64,000 nt of DNA from an uncultured Opitutia bacterium (GTDB taxonomy: Bacteria; Verrucomicrobiota; Verrucomicrobiia; Opitutales; Opitutaceae): positions 1 through 64,000 of the forward strand of contig CAIUOU010000083.1 in assembly GCA_903900845.1 (NCBI GenBank), written 5' to 3'. Each line of letters starts with the position of its first letter. Position 1 is the first letter of the stretch. The notes under the pieces were generated by a model that saw nothing but the letters and a program-made list of their open reading frames with translations, did not search any database and was not told the DNA's origin. Both the position numbers and the translations under genes were made by a program. Of the stretch, positions 1 through 7,243 are shown piece after piece.

Positions 1-369
1 CGATCCGGTGCCGCCGTGCAACACGAGGCCGGGTTGCCCGCCGGTCGCGAGCTCGAGCACGGGATGCGAGTCATCGGCCGAGAACGTGCGCCCGCAATCC
101 GTGAACGTGGCGACGGTCTCGCTCCAGAAGGAGCGGTTGCCGGCGGAGTACAGGTGCGTGCGGGTGATGCTGGCGCCGAGCGCCAAACGACGCGCCTCGG
201 CGCGGAGCGCGTCGATCACACCGACCACGACCGCGCGGGCGGCGGCAGGCCCGGCGACATTGGGATTGCAGCCCGGGCCAACGTGTCGGGCGACGATCGC
301 GCCGGTGGCGTCGAGCAGGATGCCCTCCGTCTTGGTGCCGCCACCGTCGATGCCGATCCGGAATTCCAT
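1..369 (-). CDS. BadF/BadG-type sugar kinase (N-acetylglucosamine kinase-like), 3' truncated
   Basis: My own translation of the minus strand, because this ORF runs off the window and is absent from the track. It starts at an ATG and stays open for 123 codons to base 1. The N-terminus has the ASKHA-fold phosphate-1 loop IDGGGTKTEG. Near the window edge comes a DDSHPVLEL segment followed by LHGGTGS, the adenosine-side GTGS motif of the BadF/BadG/BcrA/BcrD family. Single-subunit members with this layout phosphorylate N-acetylglucosamine or similar amino sugars in the cytoplasm using ATP. A SIS-domain gene lies upstream on the same strand, which fits amino-sugar metabolism, but 575 bp of repeats separate them. 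The substrate is an inference, and the C-terminal half is outside the window. Confidence 0.8.
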   Translation of the reverse strand, partial: MEFRIGIDGGGTKTEGILLDATGAIVARHVGPGCNPNVAGPAAARAVVVGVIDALRAEARRLALGASITRTHLYSAGNRSFWSETVATFTDCGRTFSADDSHPVLELATGGQPGLVLHGGTGS

Positions 370-440
370 GGTGAAAGGGGGGTTGGTTCAGGTGACGCGG
401 CGGAGCGGCAACCAAAGCGCTAGGTCGAGGAGTCGAGCCT

Positions 441-666
441 CGGGTCGCAACGCGCTCCCGACTCGCTCCGCGGGTGAGTAACCACGGATGGACACGGATC
501 GACACGGATAAGGAGGGCTCGTGGTAGCCGCGGCTGCTTGCCCGCCTGAGGAGGGTTCACCCGCCTGAGGCGGGCTGCCGCGGATGATGTCGTCGACCTG
601 ACTGCCGCCGGCGTTTCCGAAAGCACCAGATTTTTAACCGCGGATTTCGCGGACCACGCGGATAAA
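441..666 (-). repeat. Composite intergenic repeat, copy A
   Basis: Read on the minus strand, the order is: a TTTATCCGCG...AATCCGCGGTTAAAA module, a TTTCGG spacer, a GC-rich palindrome, a TATCCGTG...CCATCCGTGG module, and a tail TACTCACCCGCGGAGCG followed by TCGGGAGCGC. The same order is seen at 15264-15456 and 20605-20783. The plus-strand segment 481-510 is three 10-bp units of the CACGGAT type in tandem. Confidence 0.7.
522..583. repeat. Nested palindrome with CCCGCCTGAGGCGGG core
   Basis: The element starts at GTAGCCGCGGC and ends at GCCGCGG, giving an outer 7-bp stem. Inside are CCCGCCTGAGGAGGG and the perfect hairpin CCCGCCTGAGGCGGG. Related structures occur near 29550 and 60345. It lies inside composite repeat copy A, where the other copies carry a simpler palindrome. 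Confidence 0.6.
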
Positions 667-763
667 TGCGAAGATAGCTCCACCGATGGGTTTCGCTCCG
701 AAACCACCCGATTCTGAGGTATCGCACTGCGGACTAGGCGGAACATGGAACTCCCCGCCTTCT

Positions 764-826
764 CTCCGTTACCTCCGTTTGCTCCTGTTGGCTGGTTTGA
801 AACAGGAGGAAACGGAGTCCACGGAG
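764..826. repeat. Long imperfect inverted repeat
   Basis: Two 26-nt arms (764-789 and 801-826) match in inverted orientation at 22 of 26 positions, with an 11-nt loop. The arms are rich in CTCCGT and match the CACGGAG-type periodic repeats elsewhere. There is no T-run, so a terminator role is not supported. Confidence 0.5.
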
Positions 827-944
827 ACGAACCCTCCGCGAGCATACCCTTCGTTTCCACTCGGTGTCTCCGTGCCTCCGTGGTGAAAAAAGTCCGCGCT
901 GGGTTCAGGCGTGGGTGCACGGGCTTCGGCGGGCCGGTTGATCC

Positions 945-1673
945 TCAGGCGAGCTGCTTGCTCAGACGGAGCTTGTACTTCTCGCCGACGGCGCGGTTGT
1001 GCTCGATGGCGCCGGGCACGTTCTGGCTGCGGAGCACGGGCAGCGGGTGCCCGCGCTCGTTGAGCCACTCCATCGTCGCGAGCATGAGCCAGTTGAGGAG
1101 CGAGCAGCCGATGAACGTGCTGGTGGGGCCGCTGGAGATGGTCGCGTTGACCGCCATGATCGCGTCGCCGGGCACGCCGCCGTTGTCGAGCACGTGGTCG
1201 GCGACGGCGTGGAGGTTGCGACCCGCGGGGTGGACGGTGCGCGCGGTGGTCGACATCGCGACGGAACAGAGCCCGACGACGACGCAGCCCTTGCCCTTGG
1301 CGTAATGCGCGACCTCGAGGGGCGAGGAGTTTTTCCCGGAGTTGGAAATGACGATGACGACCTCGCCGGCCCGCAGGCCGTACTGGCGGTCGTAACGCTC
1401 GGCGAGGGTGGTGCCGTAGCCGACGAGGTTCTCGATGAAGCCGGCGGTGGGATCCGGGATGGAGCCGATGCAGACCAGGCCGCCGGCGCGGCCGACGACC
1501 TCTCGGGCGATGATGTCGCTGTGGCCGGAGCCGAAAGTGTGGACCATGCCGCCGCCCGCGATGCTGGCGCCGAGCACCGGCGCGAGACGCGCGATGGTAG
1601 CGGCGTTGCGCTCGCGGGCGACGGCGAGCATCTCGAGCGTCTTCGTGTAATAGGCGTCGGCGAGCGGGGACAT
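945..1673 (-). CDS. SIS-domain sugar-phosphate-binding protein (UPF0309-like)
   Basis: This 242-residue cytoplasmic protein has one SIS (sugar isomerase) fold. The phosphate-binding parts are visible as VHTFGSGHS at about residue 44 and VISNSGKNSSP at about residue 115, followed by the conserved VNATISSGPTSTF region. The length fits stand-alone UPF0309-type SIS proteins, which bind phosphorylated sugars but mostly lack a proven reaction. I chose the internal ATG at 1673 over the track start at 1760, because the extra 29 residues are not conserved-looking and overlap a repeat-rich spacer. The neighbouring BadF-type kinase on the same strand suggests amino-sugar phosphate metabolism. The exact reaction is unknown. 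Confidence 0.85.
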   Translation of the reverse strand: MSPLADAYYTKTLEMLAVARERNAATIARLAPVLGASIAGGGMVHTFGSGHSDIIAREVVGRAGGLVCIGSIPDPTAGFIENLVGYGTTLAERYDRQYGLRAGEVVIVISNSGKNSSPLEVAHYAKGKGCVVVGLCSVAMSTTARTVHPAGRNLHAVADHVLDNGGVPGDAIMAVNATISSGPTSTFIGCSLLNWLMLATMEWLNERGHPLPVLRSQNVPGAIEHNRAVGEKYKLRLSKQLA

Positions 1674-1859
1674 GGCGCAGGAAATGAGGCAGCCCGCGAC
1701 GGAGGGAAAGCCGGAACGTGGCGCTGTGCTTTGGCAGCACAGCAACCAACCGTTCACCACGGAGCCACGGAGGCACAGAGAACGGGAGCGAATCCGGGCA
1801 TCAGGGACCCGGGGAAGAACGGCTCACGCTCTAGGTATCGTAATCGGTGAATCAGGCCG

Positions 1860-1961
1860 TGTAGCCGCGGCTGCTGCCGCGGACCAGTAGGACAGAGATC
1901 CCCGCGCAGCTATTTCGTTCTCCGGCCTCGTTATGGTCCGCGGCTGACAGCCGCGGCTACA
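1860..1961. repeat. REPIN-like inverted doublet of REP palindromes
   Basis: The left arm (1860-1886) begins TGTAGCCGCGGCTGCT and the right arm (1934-1961) begins TGGTCCGCGGCTGACAG. The right arm is the reverse complement of the left apart from a one-base length difference and small central changes. Each arm is itself a hairpin. Two inverted REP-type palindromes about 47 bp apart are the layout called REPINs in other bacteria, which RAYT transposases mobilise. No RAYT gene is in the window. Confidence 0.65.
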
Positions 1962-2000
1962 CCGGACCAGGCAGCGGCACACCGGATCAGGCAGCGGCAA
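1961..2000. repeat. Two tandem 20-bp units
   Basis: ACCGGACCAGGCAGCGGCAC is followed directly by a second unit differing at two of 20 positions. The duplication abuts the right arm of the REP-like doublet and may have arisen with it. Confidence 0.7.
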
Positions 2001-2167
2001 TCGTCTGAAAATTTCGCGCGTTCCGTGAACTCCGTAGGCAAAATCCGTTTCGGAAATCCAGTCTCCCCCACTCCCCTTCGCTTTCCCCCATCCCTCCCGG
2101 CGCGGCCTCACCGCGCCGGGATTGAAGCGCCTTGCGGCGTACGACGGCGGCCCTACGGTCCGCGCCC

Positions 2168-2626
2168 GTGATCCGCGGCATCGACCATATCAACCTCGTG
2201 GTGGCCGACCTCGAGCGCTCGGTGCGTTTCTACACCGAGGTGCTGGGCTTCCGGAAAACGGCCGATGTGGTGATGGAAGGCGCGTGGATCGAGGAGATCA
2301 TCGGCTTGCGCGGCGTACGCGGGCTGGTGGCGTTCGTGGAGGCGCCCGGCGGCGGGCCGCGCATCGAGCTGCTGCAGTACGTGGCGCCGACCGGAGCGGT
2401 CCTCCCAGAGACCTCGCGGGCCAACACCCACGGGTTGCGCCACCTCGCGTTCCGCGTCGACGACATCGCGGCGATGGCCGCGCGACTCCGGGCCGCAGGC
2501 GTGACGCTCTTCAGCGATCCGGTGCGCGTGCCCGCCGGCGTCGTGAAATTCGCCGCGGGCGACAAGACCCTGCTCTACTTCCTCGACCCCGACGGCGTGA
2601 TCCTCGAGCTGGCCGAATACCGGTAA
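2168..2626 (+). CDS. VOC-family (glyoxalase/bleomycin-resistance fold) protein
   Basis: This small cytoplasmic protein has the two beta-alpha-beta-beta-beta modules of the vicinal-oxygen-chelate superfamily. IDHINLVVADLERSVRFY opens the first module and HGLRHLAFRVDDI the second. The end DGVILELAEY supplies the usual Glu metal ligand. The His of IDH, the His of RHLAF and that Glu are the likely divalent-metal ligands. I prefer the GTG at 2168, which starts VIRGIDHINL. The track's start at 2132 adds 12 residues (MRRTTAALRSAP) that do not belong to the fold. No clear ribosome binding site decides between them. The family covers lyases, dioxygenases and isomerases, so the substrate is unknown. 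It stands alone between two minus-strand genes. Confidence 0.8.
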   Translation: MIRGIDHINLVVADLERSVRFYTEVLGFRKTADVVMEGAWIEEIIGLRGVRGLVAFVEAPGGGPRIELLQYVAPTGAVLPETSRANTHGLRHLAFRVDDIAAMAARLRAAGVTLFSDPVRVPAGVVKFAAGDKTLLYFLDPDGVILELAEYR

Positions 2627-2868
2627 GAGCGAGCCGGGCTAAAGGCGATAGGCGAGAGGCGATCGGCGACGATCGTACCCTTAACCCATGACCGGTTTGC
2701 TCTGCTCGGTACGCTGCCCGTCGTAGGCTTGGCGGAGGCGGGTCGCCCCTTTGTTCCCCTCCCCGGCCTTCCTGTTCAAAAGCTCCGGCGTCCGCCTTTC
2801 GTCCCTCAGTCCCTCGTCCCTTAGTCCCTTGTCCCTTAGTCCCTTGTCCCTTAGTCCCTCCCCGGCCC
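2627..2868. other. Convergent spacer with short tandem repeats
   Basis: The spacer lies between the 3' ends of the VOC gene and tex. Near 2643-2670 are irregular GGCGATAGGCGAGAGG-type units, and at 2801-2860 a clean 15-bp tandem array. No gene or clear terminator hairpin was seen. Confidence 0.5.
2801..2860. repeat. Four tandem 15-bp units (GTCCCTTAGTCCCTT)
   Basis: Four adjacent 15-bp units occupy exactly 60 bases. The second and third are identical, the fourth differs only at its last base, and the first has C for T at two positions. Each unit is two GTCCCT half-units, of 8 and 7 bp. The array ends 8 bases from the tex stop codon, so it would lie in the tex 3' untranslated RNA. Confidence 0.85.
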
Positions 2869-5232
2869 TCACCGCTTCTTCTTCAGCGCGGCGCTGAACC
2901 AATCGCCGGAGAGGTTTTGCGGCGGAAGCGGCGCGGCGGGGGCCGATGGCCGCGGACCACCGCCGGGACGCGACCCGGGACTGGTGCGAGGACCGGAGGC
3001 GCCGGGTGCAGTCTTCGGGCCCAACACAGGATTGCTGCGCATGGAGAGCGCGATGCGCTGCCGCGGCAAATCAACCTCCAGCACCGTGACCATCACCTTC
3101 TGCTGCGGCTTCACGACCTCGGCGGGGTCCTTCACGAAGGAGTCGGCCAGCTGGCTCACGTGCACGAGGCCGTCCTGGTGCACACCGACGTCGACGAACG
3201 CGCCGAACGCCGTGACGTTGGTGACGATGCCGGGCAGTTTCATGCCGGGCCGCAGGTCCCCGGGCTTGTTCACGCCCTCGGTGAAGCTGAACGCCTCGAA
3301 TTTCTCGCGTGGGTCGCGGCCGGGCTTGGCGAGTTCGGCGAGGATATCGTTCAGCGTCGGCAGGCCGACCTCCGGTGTGACGTACTTCTCGGGCCGAATG
3401 CGGGCGCGCAGCGTCCCGTCGCGCATCAGGTCGCCAACGGTGGCGCCGACGTCGGCCGCCATGCGCTCGACCAGCGCGTAACGCTCGGGGTGGACGGCGC
3501 TGCCGTCGAGCGGGTGGGCGCCATCGCGGATGCGGAGGAAGCCGGCGGCCTGCTCGAACGCCTTCGGCCCGAGACGCGGCACCTCGCGCAGATCGGCGCG
3601 GGAACGGAAGGCGCCCTTCTCGTTGCGGCGCGCGACGATCGCGGCGGCGGTCGCGGCGTTGAGCCCCGAGACGTAGCTGAGCAGTTGCTTGGACGCGGTG
3701 TTGAGCTCCACGCCGACGCCGTTCACGGCGCTGACAACGGTGTCGTCGAGGGAACGCTTGAGCGCGGTCTGCTCGACGTCGTGCTGGTACTGGCCGACGC
3801 CGATCGACTTGGGATCGAGTTTCACGAGCTCGGCGAGCGGATCCATGAGCCGGCGGCCGATGGAGACGGCGCCGCGCACCGTGAGGTCGTGGTCGGGGAA
3901 CTCCTCCCGGGCGACCTCACTGGCGGAGTAGATCGAGGCGCCGGACTCGTTGACCATCACCAGCGGGATGGAGGCGGGCAGGCCGAGGGTGCGGACAAAC
4001 GCCTCGGTCTCGCGGCCGGCGGTGCCGTTGCCGATGGCGATGGCCTCGACCTTGAAGAAGTTGACGAAGCCGAGCAGTTTCTCGCGCGCCTCGGAAGGAT
4101 CGCGGTCGGGGAACACGACGTCGTTGTGGAGCAGCTTTCCCTGCCGATCGAGGAGCACGGTCTTGCAGCCGGTACGGAACCCCGGGTCGATGGCCATGAC
4201 CGCGCGCTGGCCCAGCGGGGCGGCAAGGAGCAGCTCGCGGAGATTGCCGGTGAAGACGCGGATCGCGGCCTCGTCGGCGCGCTTCTTGGACTCGAGCCGC
4301 ATCTCGGTCTCCATCGCGGGGCACAGGAGCCGCTTGCAGGCGTCCTGGACGGCGAGCACGACTTGGTCGGCGGCGGGATTACGGCCGCGGACGAAAAGCG
4401 CCTGCACGGCGGCGAACGCCGCGCTCTCGTCGGGCAACTGCACGCGCAGCATGAGAAACAGCTCCTTTTCGCCCCGTCGCATCGCGAGCACGCGGTGCGA
4501 CGGGGCCTTGGCGAGCGGCTCGCTCCAGTCGAAGTAGTCCTTGAACTTCGCGGCCTCGGGGTCGGCCTCCTTGCCGGAGAGAACCTTGGTGGAGATCACG
4601 GCGTCCTTCTGGAACACCGCCCGGAGGCGGGCCCGGGCGTCCTTGTCGTCGCTTACGCGCTCGGCGATGATGTCGCGCGCCCCGGCGAGGGCCTCATCGA
4701 CGGAAGCGATCCGCGCGGGCTGGTTCTTGCCATCGTCGGGCACGTACTCACGGCCGACGTGGGCCTGGGCGGCGGCGTTGACGTCGGTGGCGGCGTCCTG
4801 GGCGAACAGCAGGTCGGCAAGCGGCTCAAGGCCCTTCTCGCGGGCGATGGTGGCGCGGGTGCGTTTCTTCGGACGGAACGGCAGGTAGATGTCCTCGAGC
4901 GCGGTGAGGGTGTCGGCGCCGGCGATCGCCTTGGCGAGGGCGTCGGTGAGCAGGTTGCGTTCCTTGAGTGAGGCGAGGATGGACGCGCGGCGTTCGTCGA
5001 CGGCCCGCATCTGCTCGAGGCGGTCGCGGATGGCGAGCACCTGCACCTCGTCGAGCTCGCCGGTGGCCTCCTTGCGGTAGCGCGCGATGAACGGCACGGT
5101 GGCTCCCTCGGCGAGCAACTGCGCCGTGGCGGCGACCTGGAAGACCTTGACGTTGAGCTCGCCGGCGAGGCGGAGCACGTGGTCGGCGTTGGGCGGAGGC
5201 TGGGTGGAGGCCGGGGCGGCGACGGCGGACAT
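2869..5232 (-). CDS. tex: Tex-family RNA-binding transcription accessory protein
   Basis: The 787-residue length matches full-size Tex. The N-terminal Tex region carries VPFIARYRKEATGELDEVQ, a hallmark of the family. A YqgF/RNase H-like domain starts near AIDPGFRTGCKTVLLD. Helix-hairpin-helix segments follow (LNTASKQLLSYVSGL), and an S1 RNA-binding domain begins near GMKLPGIVTNVTAFGAFVDV. The last 50 or so residues are a Pro/Gly-rich tail ending in ALKKKR. Tex proteins bind nucleic acid through S1 and affect transcription and RNA handling in the cytoplasm. The ATG at 5232 starts MSAVAAPAS and fits the family. The gene is monocistronic, divergent from the phosphatase gene. Confidence 0.95.
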   Translation of the reverse strand: MSAVAAPASTQPPPNADHVLRLAGELNVKVFQVAATAQLLAEGATVPFIARYRKEATGELDEVQVLAIRDRLEQMRAVDERRASILASLKERNLLTDALAKAIAGADTLTALEDIYLPFRPKKRTRATIAREKGLEPLADLLFAQDAATDVNAAAQAHVGREYVPDDGKNQPARIASVDEALAGARDIIAERVSDDKDARARLRAVFQKDAVISTKVLSGKEADPEAAKFKDYFDWSEPLAKAPSHRVLAMRRGEKELFLMLRVQLPDESAAFAAVQALFVRGRNPAADQVVLAVQDACKRLLCPAMETEMRLESKKRADEAAIRVFTGNLRELLLAAPLGQRAVMAIDPGFRTGCKTVLLDRQGKLLHNDVVFPDRDPSEAREKLLGFVNFFKVEAIAIGNGTAGRETEAFVRTLGLPASIPLVMVNESGASIYSASEVAREEFPDHDLTVRGAVSIGRRLMDPLAELVKLDPKSIGVGQYQHDVEQTALKRSLDDTVVSAVNGVGVELNTASKQLLSYVSGLNAATAAAIVARRNEKGAFRSRADLREVPRLGPKAFEQAAGFLRIRDGAHPLDGSAVHPERYALVERMAADVGATVGDLMRDGTLRARIRPEKYVTPEVGLPTLNDILAELAKPGRDPREKFEAFSFTEGVNKPGDLRPGMKLPGIVTNVTAFGAFVDVGVHQDGLVHVSQLADSFVKDPAEVVKPQQKVMVTVLEVDLPRQRIALSMRSNPVLGPKTAPGASGPRTSPGSRPGGGPRPSAPAAPLPPQNLSGDWFSAALKKKR

Positions 5233-5556
5233 CAGGAAAAGCCGCCGAGCACACGTCGCGGCCGCGGCGGGGCAATCCGGAAACGACGCGATCGAAGAAT
5301 CGGGCCGCCGTGCCGCGACGAAGTCGGGCGTGAATCCAGTGCCGCGGGCGGCCCCTCAAACCGGCTCGGGAATCCCAACGGCGAGCGGAGGCGAGAAGGT
5401 CGAGGCGCGGCGTGGCGAGAACGAGGAGCAACGGTGAGAGCAGCCGAGACGGGCTCCTGGGAGCACGGCGGGAAGAAACCGCTGGCCGCCGTGAATAACG
5501 CGGCCAGGCGCGAGGGCTGCGCTTGCCTCGCCGCGGGCTTCCGGCATCCCCGAAAC
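5233..5556. other. Divergent spacer between tex and the phosphatase gene
   Basis: This region of 324 bases should hold the promoters of both flanking genes. Several frames are open because of high GC, and the track extends the phosphatase ORF through it. The translation before 5557 looks non-coding (Arg/Gly-rich, unlike a signal peptide). I saw no repeat, RNA gene or recognisable promoter. Confidence 0.4.
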
Positions 5557-7227
5557 GTGCCCCCGATCCCTCGCCTCACGTTCCTCGCGGCGTTTTTCGC
5601 CCTCCTTGCCCCGGCGGTGTTTTCCGCCGAGCCGCCCAAGCTCGCGGTGGTGATCGTGATCGACCAGTTCCGCGGGGATTATCTCGCGAAGTTCGGCCCG
5701 TATTTCGGCGAAGGCGGTTTCCGCCGGCTGCTCGCGAACGGGGTGAACTACACCCAATGCCATTACCGCCACGCGGCGACGCTCACGGCGCCCGGCCACG
5801 CGACCATCCTCACCGGCACGACGCCCGACACCCACGGCATCACGGCCAACGACTGGCTGGACCGCGCGACGTGGGAGATGCGCAACTGCGTGGAAGACGG
5901 CTCGTCGCCACTGGTGGGAATATCCCCGGCCGAGCTCGGCCCGGTGGCGGCCGCCGCCCCGGAGAAGACCGGGCGCTCGCCGCGGACACTCCTCGCGGCG
6001 ACGCTGAGCGACGAGCTCAAGCAGCGTTTCGGCGCGAAGGCGCGGGTTTTCGCGGTCGCGAACAAGGACCGCTCGGCGCTGCTGCTCGGCGGACAGAAAC
6101 CCGACGGCGCGTACTGGGACGAGAACGGCCGCTTCGTGACCTCACGCCACTACCGCCCCGACCTGCCGGCGTGGGTGCGGGCCTTCAACGCCGGCAACCC
6201 GGTGACCGGCCGCTTCGGCGCGACCTGGGACCGCGTGCTGGACCGCGAGGTTTACGACCGCCTCCAGGGACCCGACGACGGGCCGGGCGAAGCCGACACC
6301 GCAGGCCTCGGCCGCACTTTTCCGCGCCGGATCGACGGCGGTCTCAAGCAACCCGGCCCCGCGTTTTTCACGGCGTTCGACAATTCCCCCTTCAGCACCG
6401 AAGTGCTCGGTGAGCTCGCGGAACGAGCGGTGACGGAAGAGAAACTCGGCCGCGGCGAGGCCACGGATCTCCTGGCCGTGAGCTTCGCGCAGATCGACAC
6501 CGCCGGCCACAATTACGGCCCCGACAGCCACGAGGTGATGGACTCCGTGGTGCGCATCGACCGTACGCTGGCGCGGCTGCTCGCCCACCTCGACCGCGAG
6601 GTCGGGCTGGCGCGGTGCGTCTTCGTGCTGACGGCGGACCACGGCATCATGCCGCTGCCGGAGCACGTGCAGCGCACGCAACCCGGCACCCCCGCCGGCC
6701 GCGTGAAGCCGGCGGAGATGGACGCCATCGCGGTCAAGGCCCTGGAAGCCCGCTTCGGCGCCGTGCCGAAGGGCGAAGCGTGGTTCACGCGGGACGGCGC
6801 GGGTGTGCACCTGCGGTCGACGGCGCTGGCCGCACGCGGCGCCGCGGCCGCGGAGGCGGCCCGGCTGGTGCGCGACGCCTGGGCGAAGCTGCCCTACATC
6901 GCCGCGGTGCACACCCGCGAGGAACTGCTGGCGACGCCGCGCGACGCGGCCGGCATCATCGGCGCGCTGCGGCGGGGCTATCGCGCCGCCAATGACCGCG
7001 ACGTCGTTTACGCCTTCCACCGCAACTTTGTCGCCAAGTCGGGCGCAGGCGTCAGCCACGGTTCGCCGCACGATTACGAGACCCACGTGCCGCTGGTTTT
7101 CTCCGGTCCCGGCGTGCCGCGCGGGGAGCGCGCGGAGCGGGTTTCGGTGGAGGACCTCGCCCCGACGCTGGCGGCGCTGATCGGGGTGCCCGCGCCGGCG
7201 ACGGCGACGGGCCGCCGGCTGTTCTGA
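5557..7227 (+). CDS. PafA-like secreted alkaline phosphatase (alkaline phosphatase superfamily)
   Basis: This protein of 556 residues has a signal peptide (PRLTFLAAFFALLAPAVFSA), so it is exported. The catalytic domain starts with VIVIDQFRGDYL, the first metal-binding Asp. The nucleophile region is TLTAPGHATILTGTTP, with Thr where PafA-type enzymes use Thr. GITANDW follows, and NKDRSALLLGG carries the Lys and Arg that contact phosphate in PafA. Later metal ligands are in QIDTAGHNYGPDSHE and LTADHGI. These features point to a phosphate monoesterase with a PafA-type active site rather than a classical PhoA. The GTG at 5557 was chosen because it places the signal peptide at the N-terminus. The track start at 5179 adds 126 implausible residues. 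The sulfatase gene starts 16 bases downstream, so the two are probably one operon. The physiological substrate is not known. Confidence 0.85.
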   Translation: MPPIPRLTFLAAFFALLAPAVFSAEPPKLAVVIVIDQFRGDYLAKFGPYFGEGGFRRLLANGVNYTQCHYRHAATLTAPGHATILTGTTPDTHGITANDWLDRATWEMRNCVEDGSSPLVGISPAELGPVAAAAPEKTGRSPRTLLAATLSDELKQRFGAKARVFAVANKDRSALLLGGQKPDGAYWDENGRFVTSRHYRPDLPAWVRAFNAGNPVTGRFGATWDRVLDREVYDRLQGPDDGPGEADTAGLGRTFPRRIDGGLKQPGPAFFTAFDNSPFSTEVLGELAERAVTEEKLGRGEATDLLAVSFAQIDTAGHNYGPDSHEVMDSVVRIDRTLARLLAHLDREVGLARCVFVLTADHGIMPLPEHVQRTQPGTPAGRVKPAEMDAIAVKALEARFGAVPKGEAWFTRDGAGVHLRSTALAARGAAAAEAARLVRDAWAKLPYIAAVHTREELLATPRDAAGIIGALRRGYRAANDRDVVYAFHRNFVAKSGAGVSHGSPHDYETHVPLVFSGPGVPRGERAERVSVEDLAPTLAALIGVPAPATATGRRLF

Positions 7228-7243
7228 GCGGGAGACGCGCCCC

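Larger units (their letters stand above)
370..944. other. Intergenic stretch filled with repeats
   Basis: These 575 bases lie between the kinase and the SIS gene. I see no credible gene. The stretch holds composite repeat copy A, a nested GC-rich palindrome, a long imperfect hairpin at 764-826 and a copy of the CCGTGCCTCCGTGG-type repeat at about 860-887. The ORF-track entries here read through repeats and look like noise. Confidence 0.6.
1674..2167. other. Repeat-rich divergent spacer
   Basis: This spacer of about 490 bases separates the SIS gene (minus) from the VOC gene (plus). It holds a CACGGAGCCACGGAGGCAC repeat at about 1755-1778, an inverted doublet of REP-like palindromes at 1860-1961 and a 20-bp tandem duplication at 1961-2000. 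Promoters for both flanking genes should lie here, but I could not identify a convincing -35/-10 pair. No gene is evident. Confidence 0.5.

Noticed and set aside
885-944. A6 run (T6 on the minus strand) behind the SIS gene as a terminator
   Set aside because: No convincing GC-rich stem stands directly before it on the minus strand.
2801-2860. Possible CRISPR array
   Set aside because: The units are directly adjacent, 15 bp long and without unique spacers, so it is a simple tandem repeat.
2917-4971. 684-codon plus-strand ORF opposite tex
   Set aside because: The tex frame carries clear Tex and S1 motifs. The opposite frame has none.
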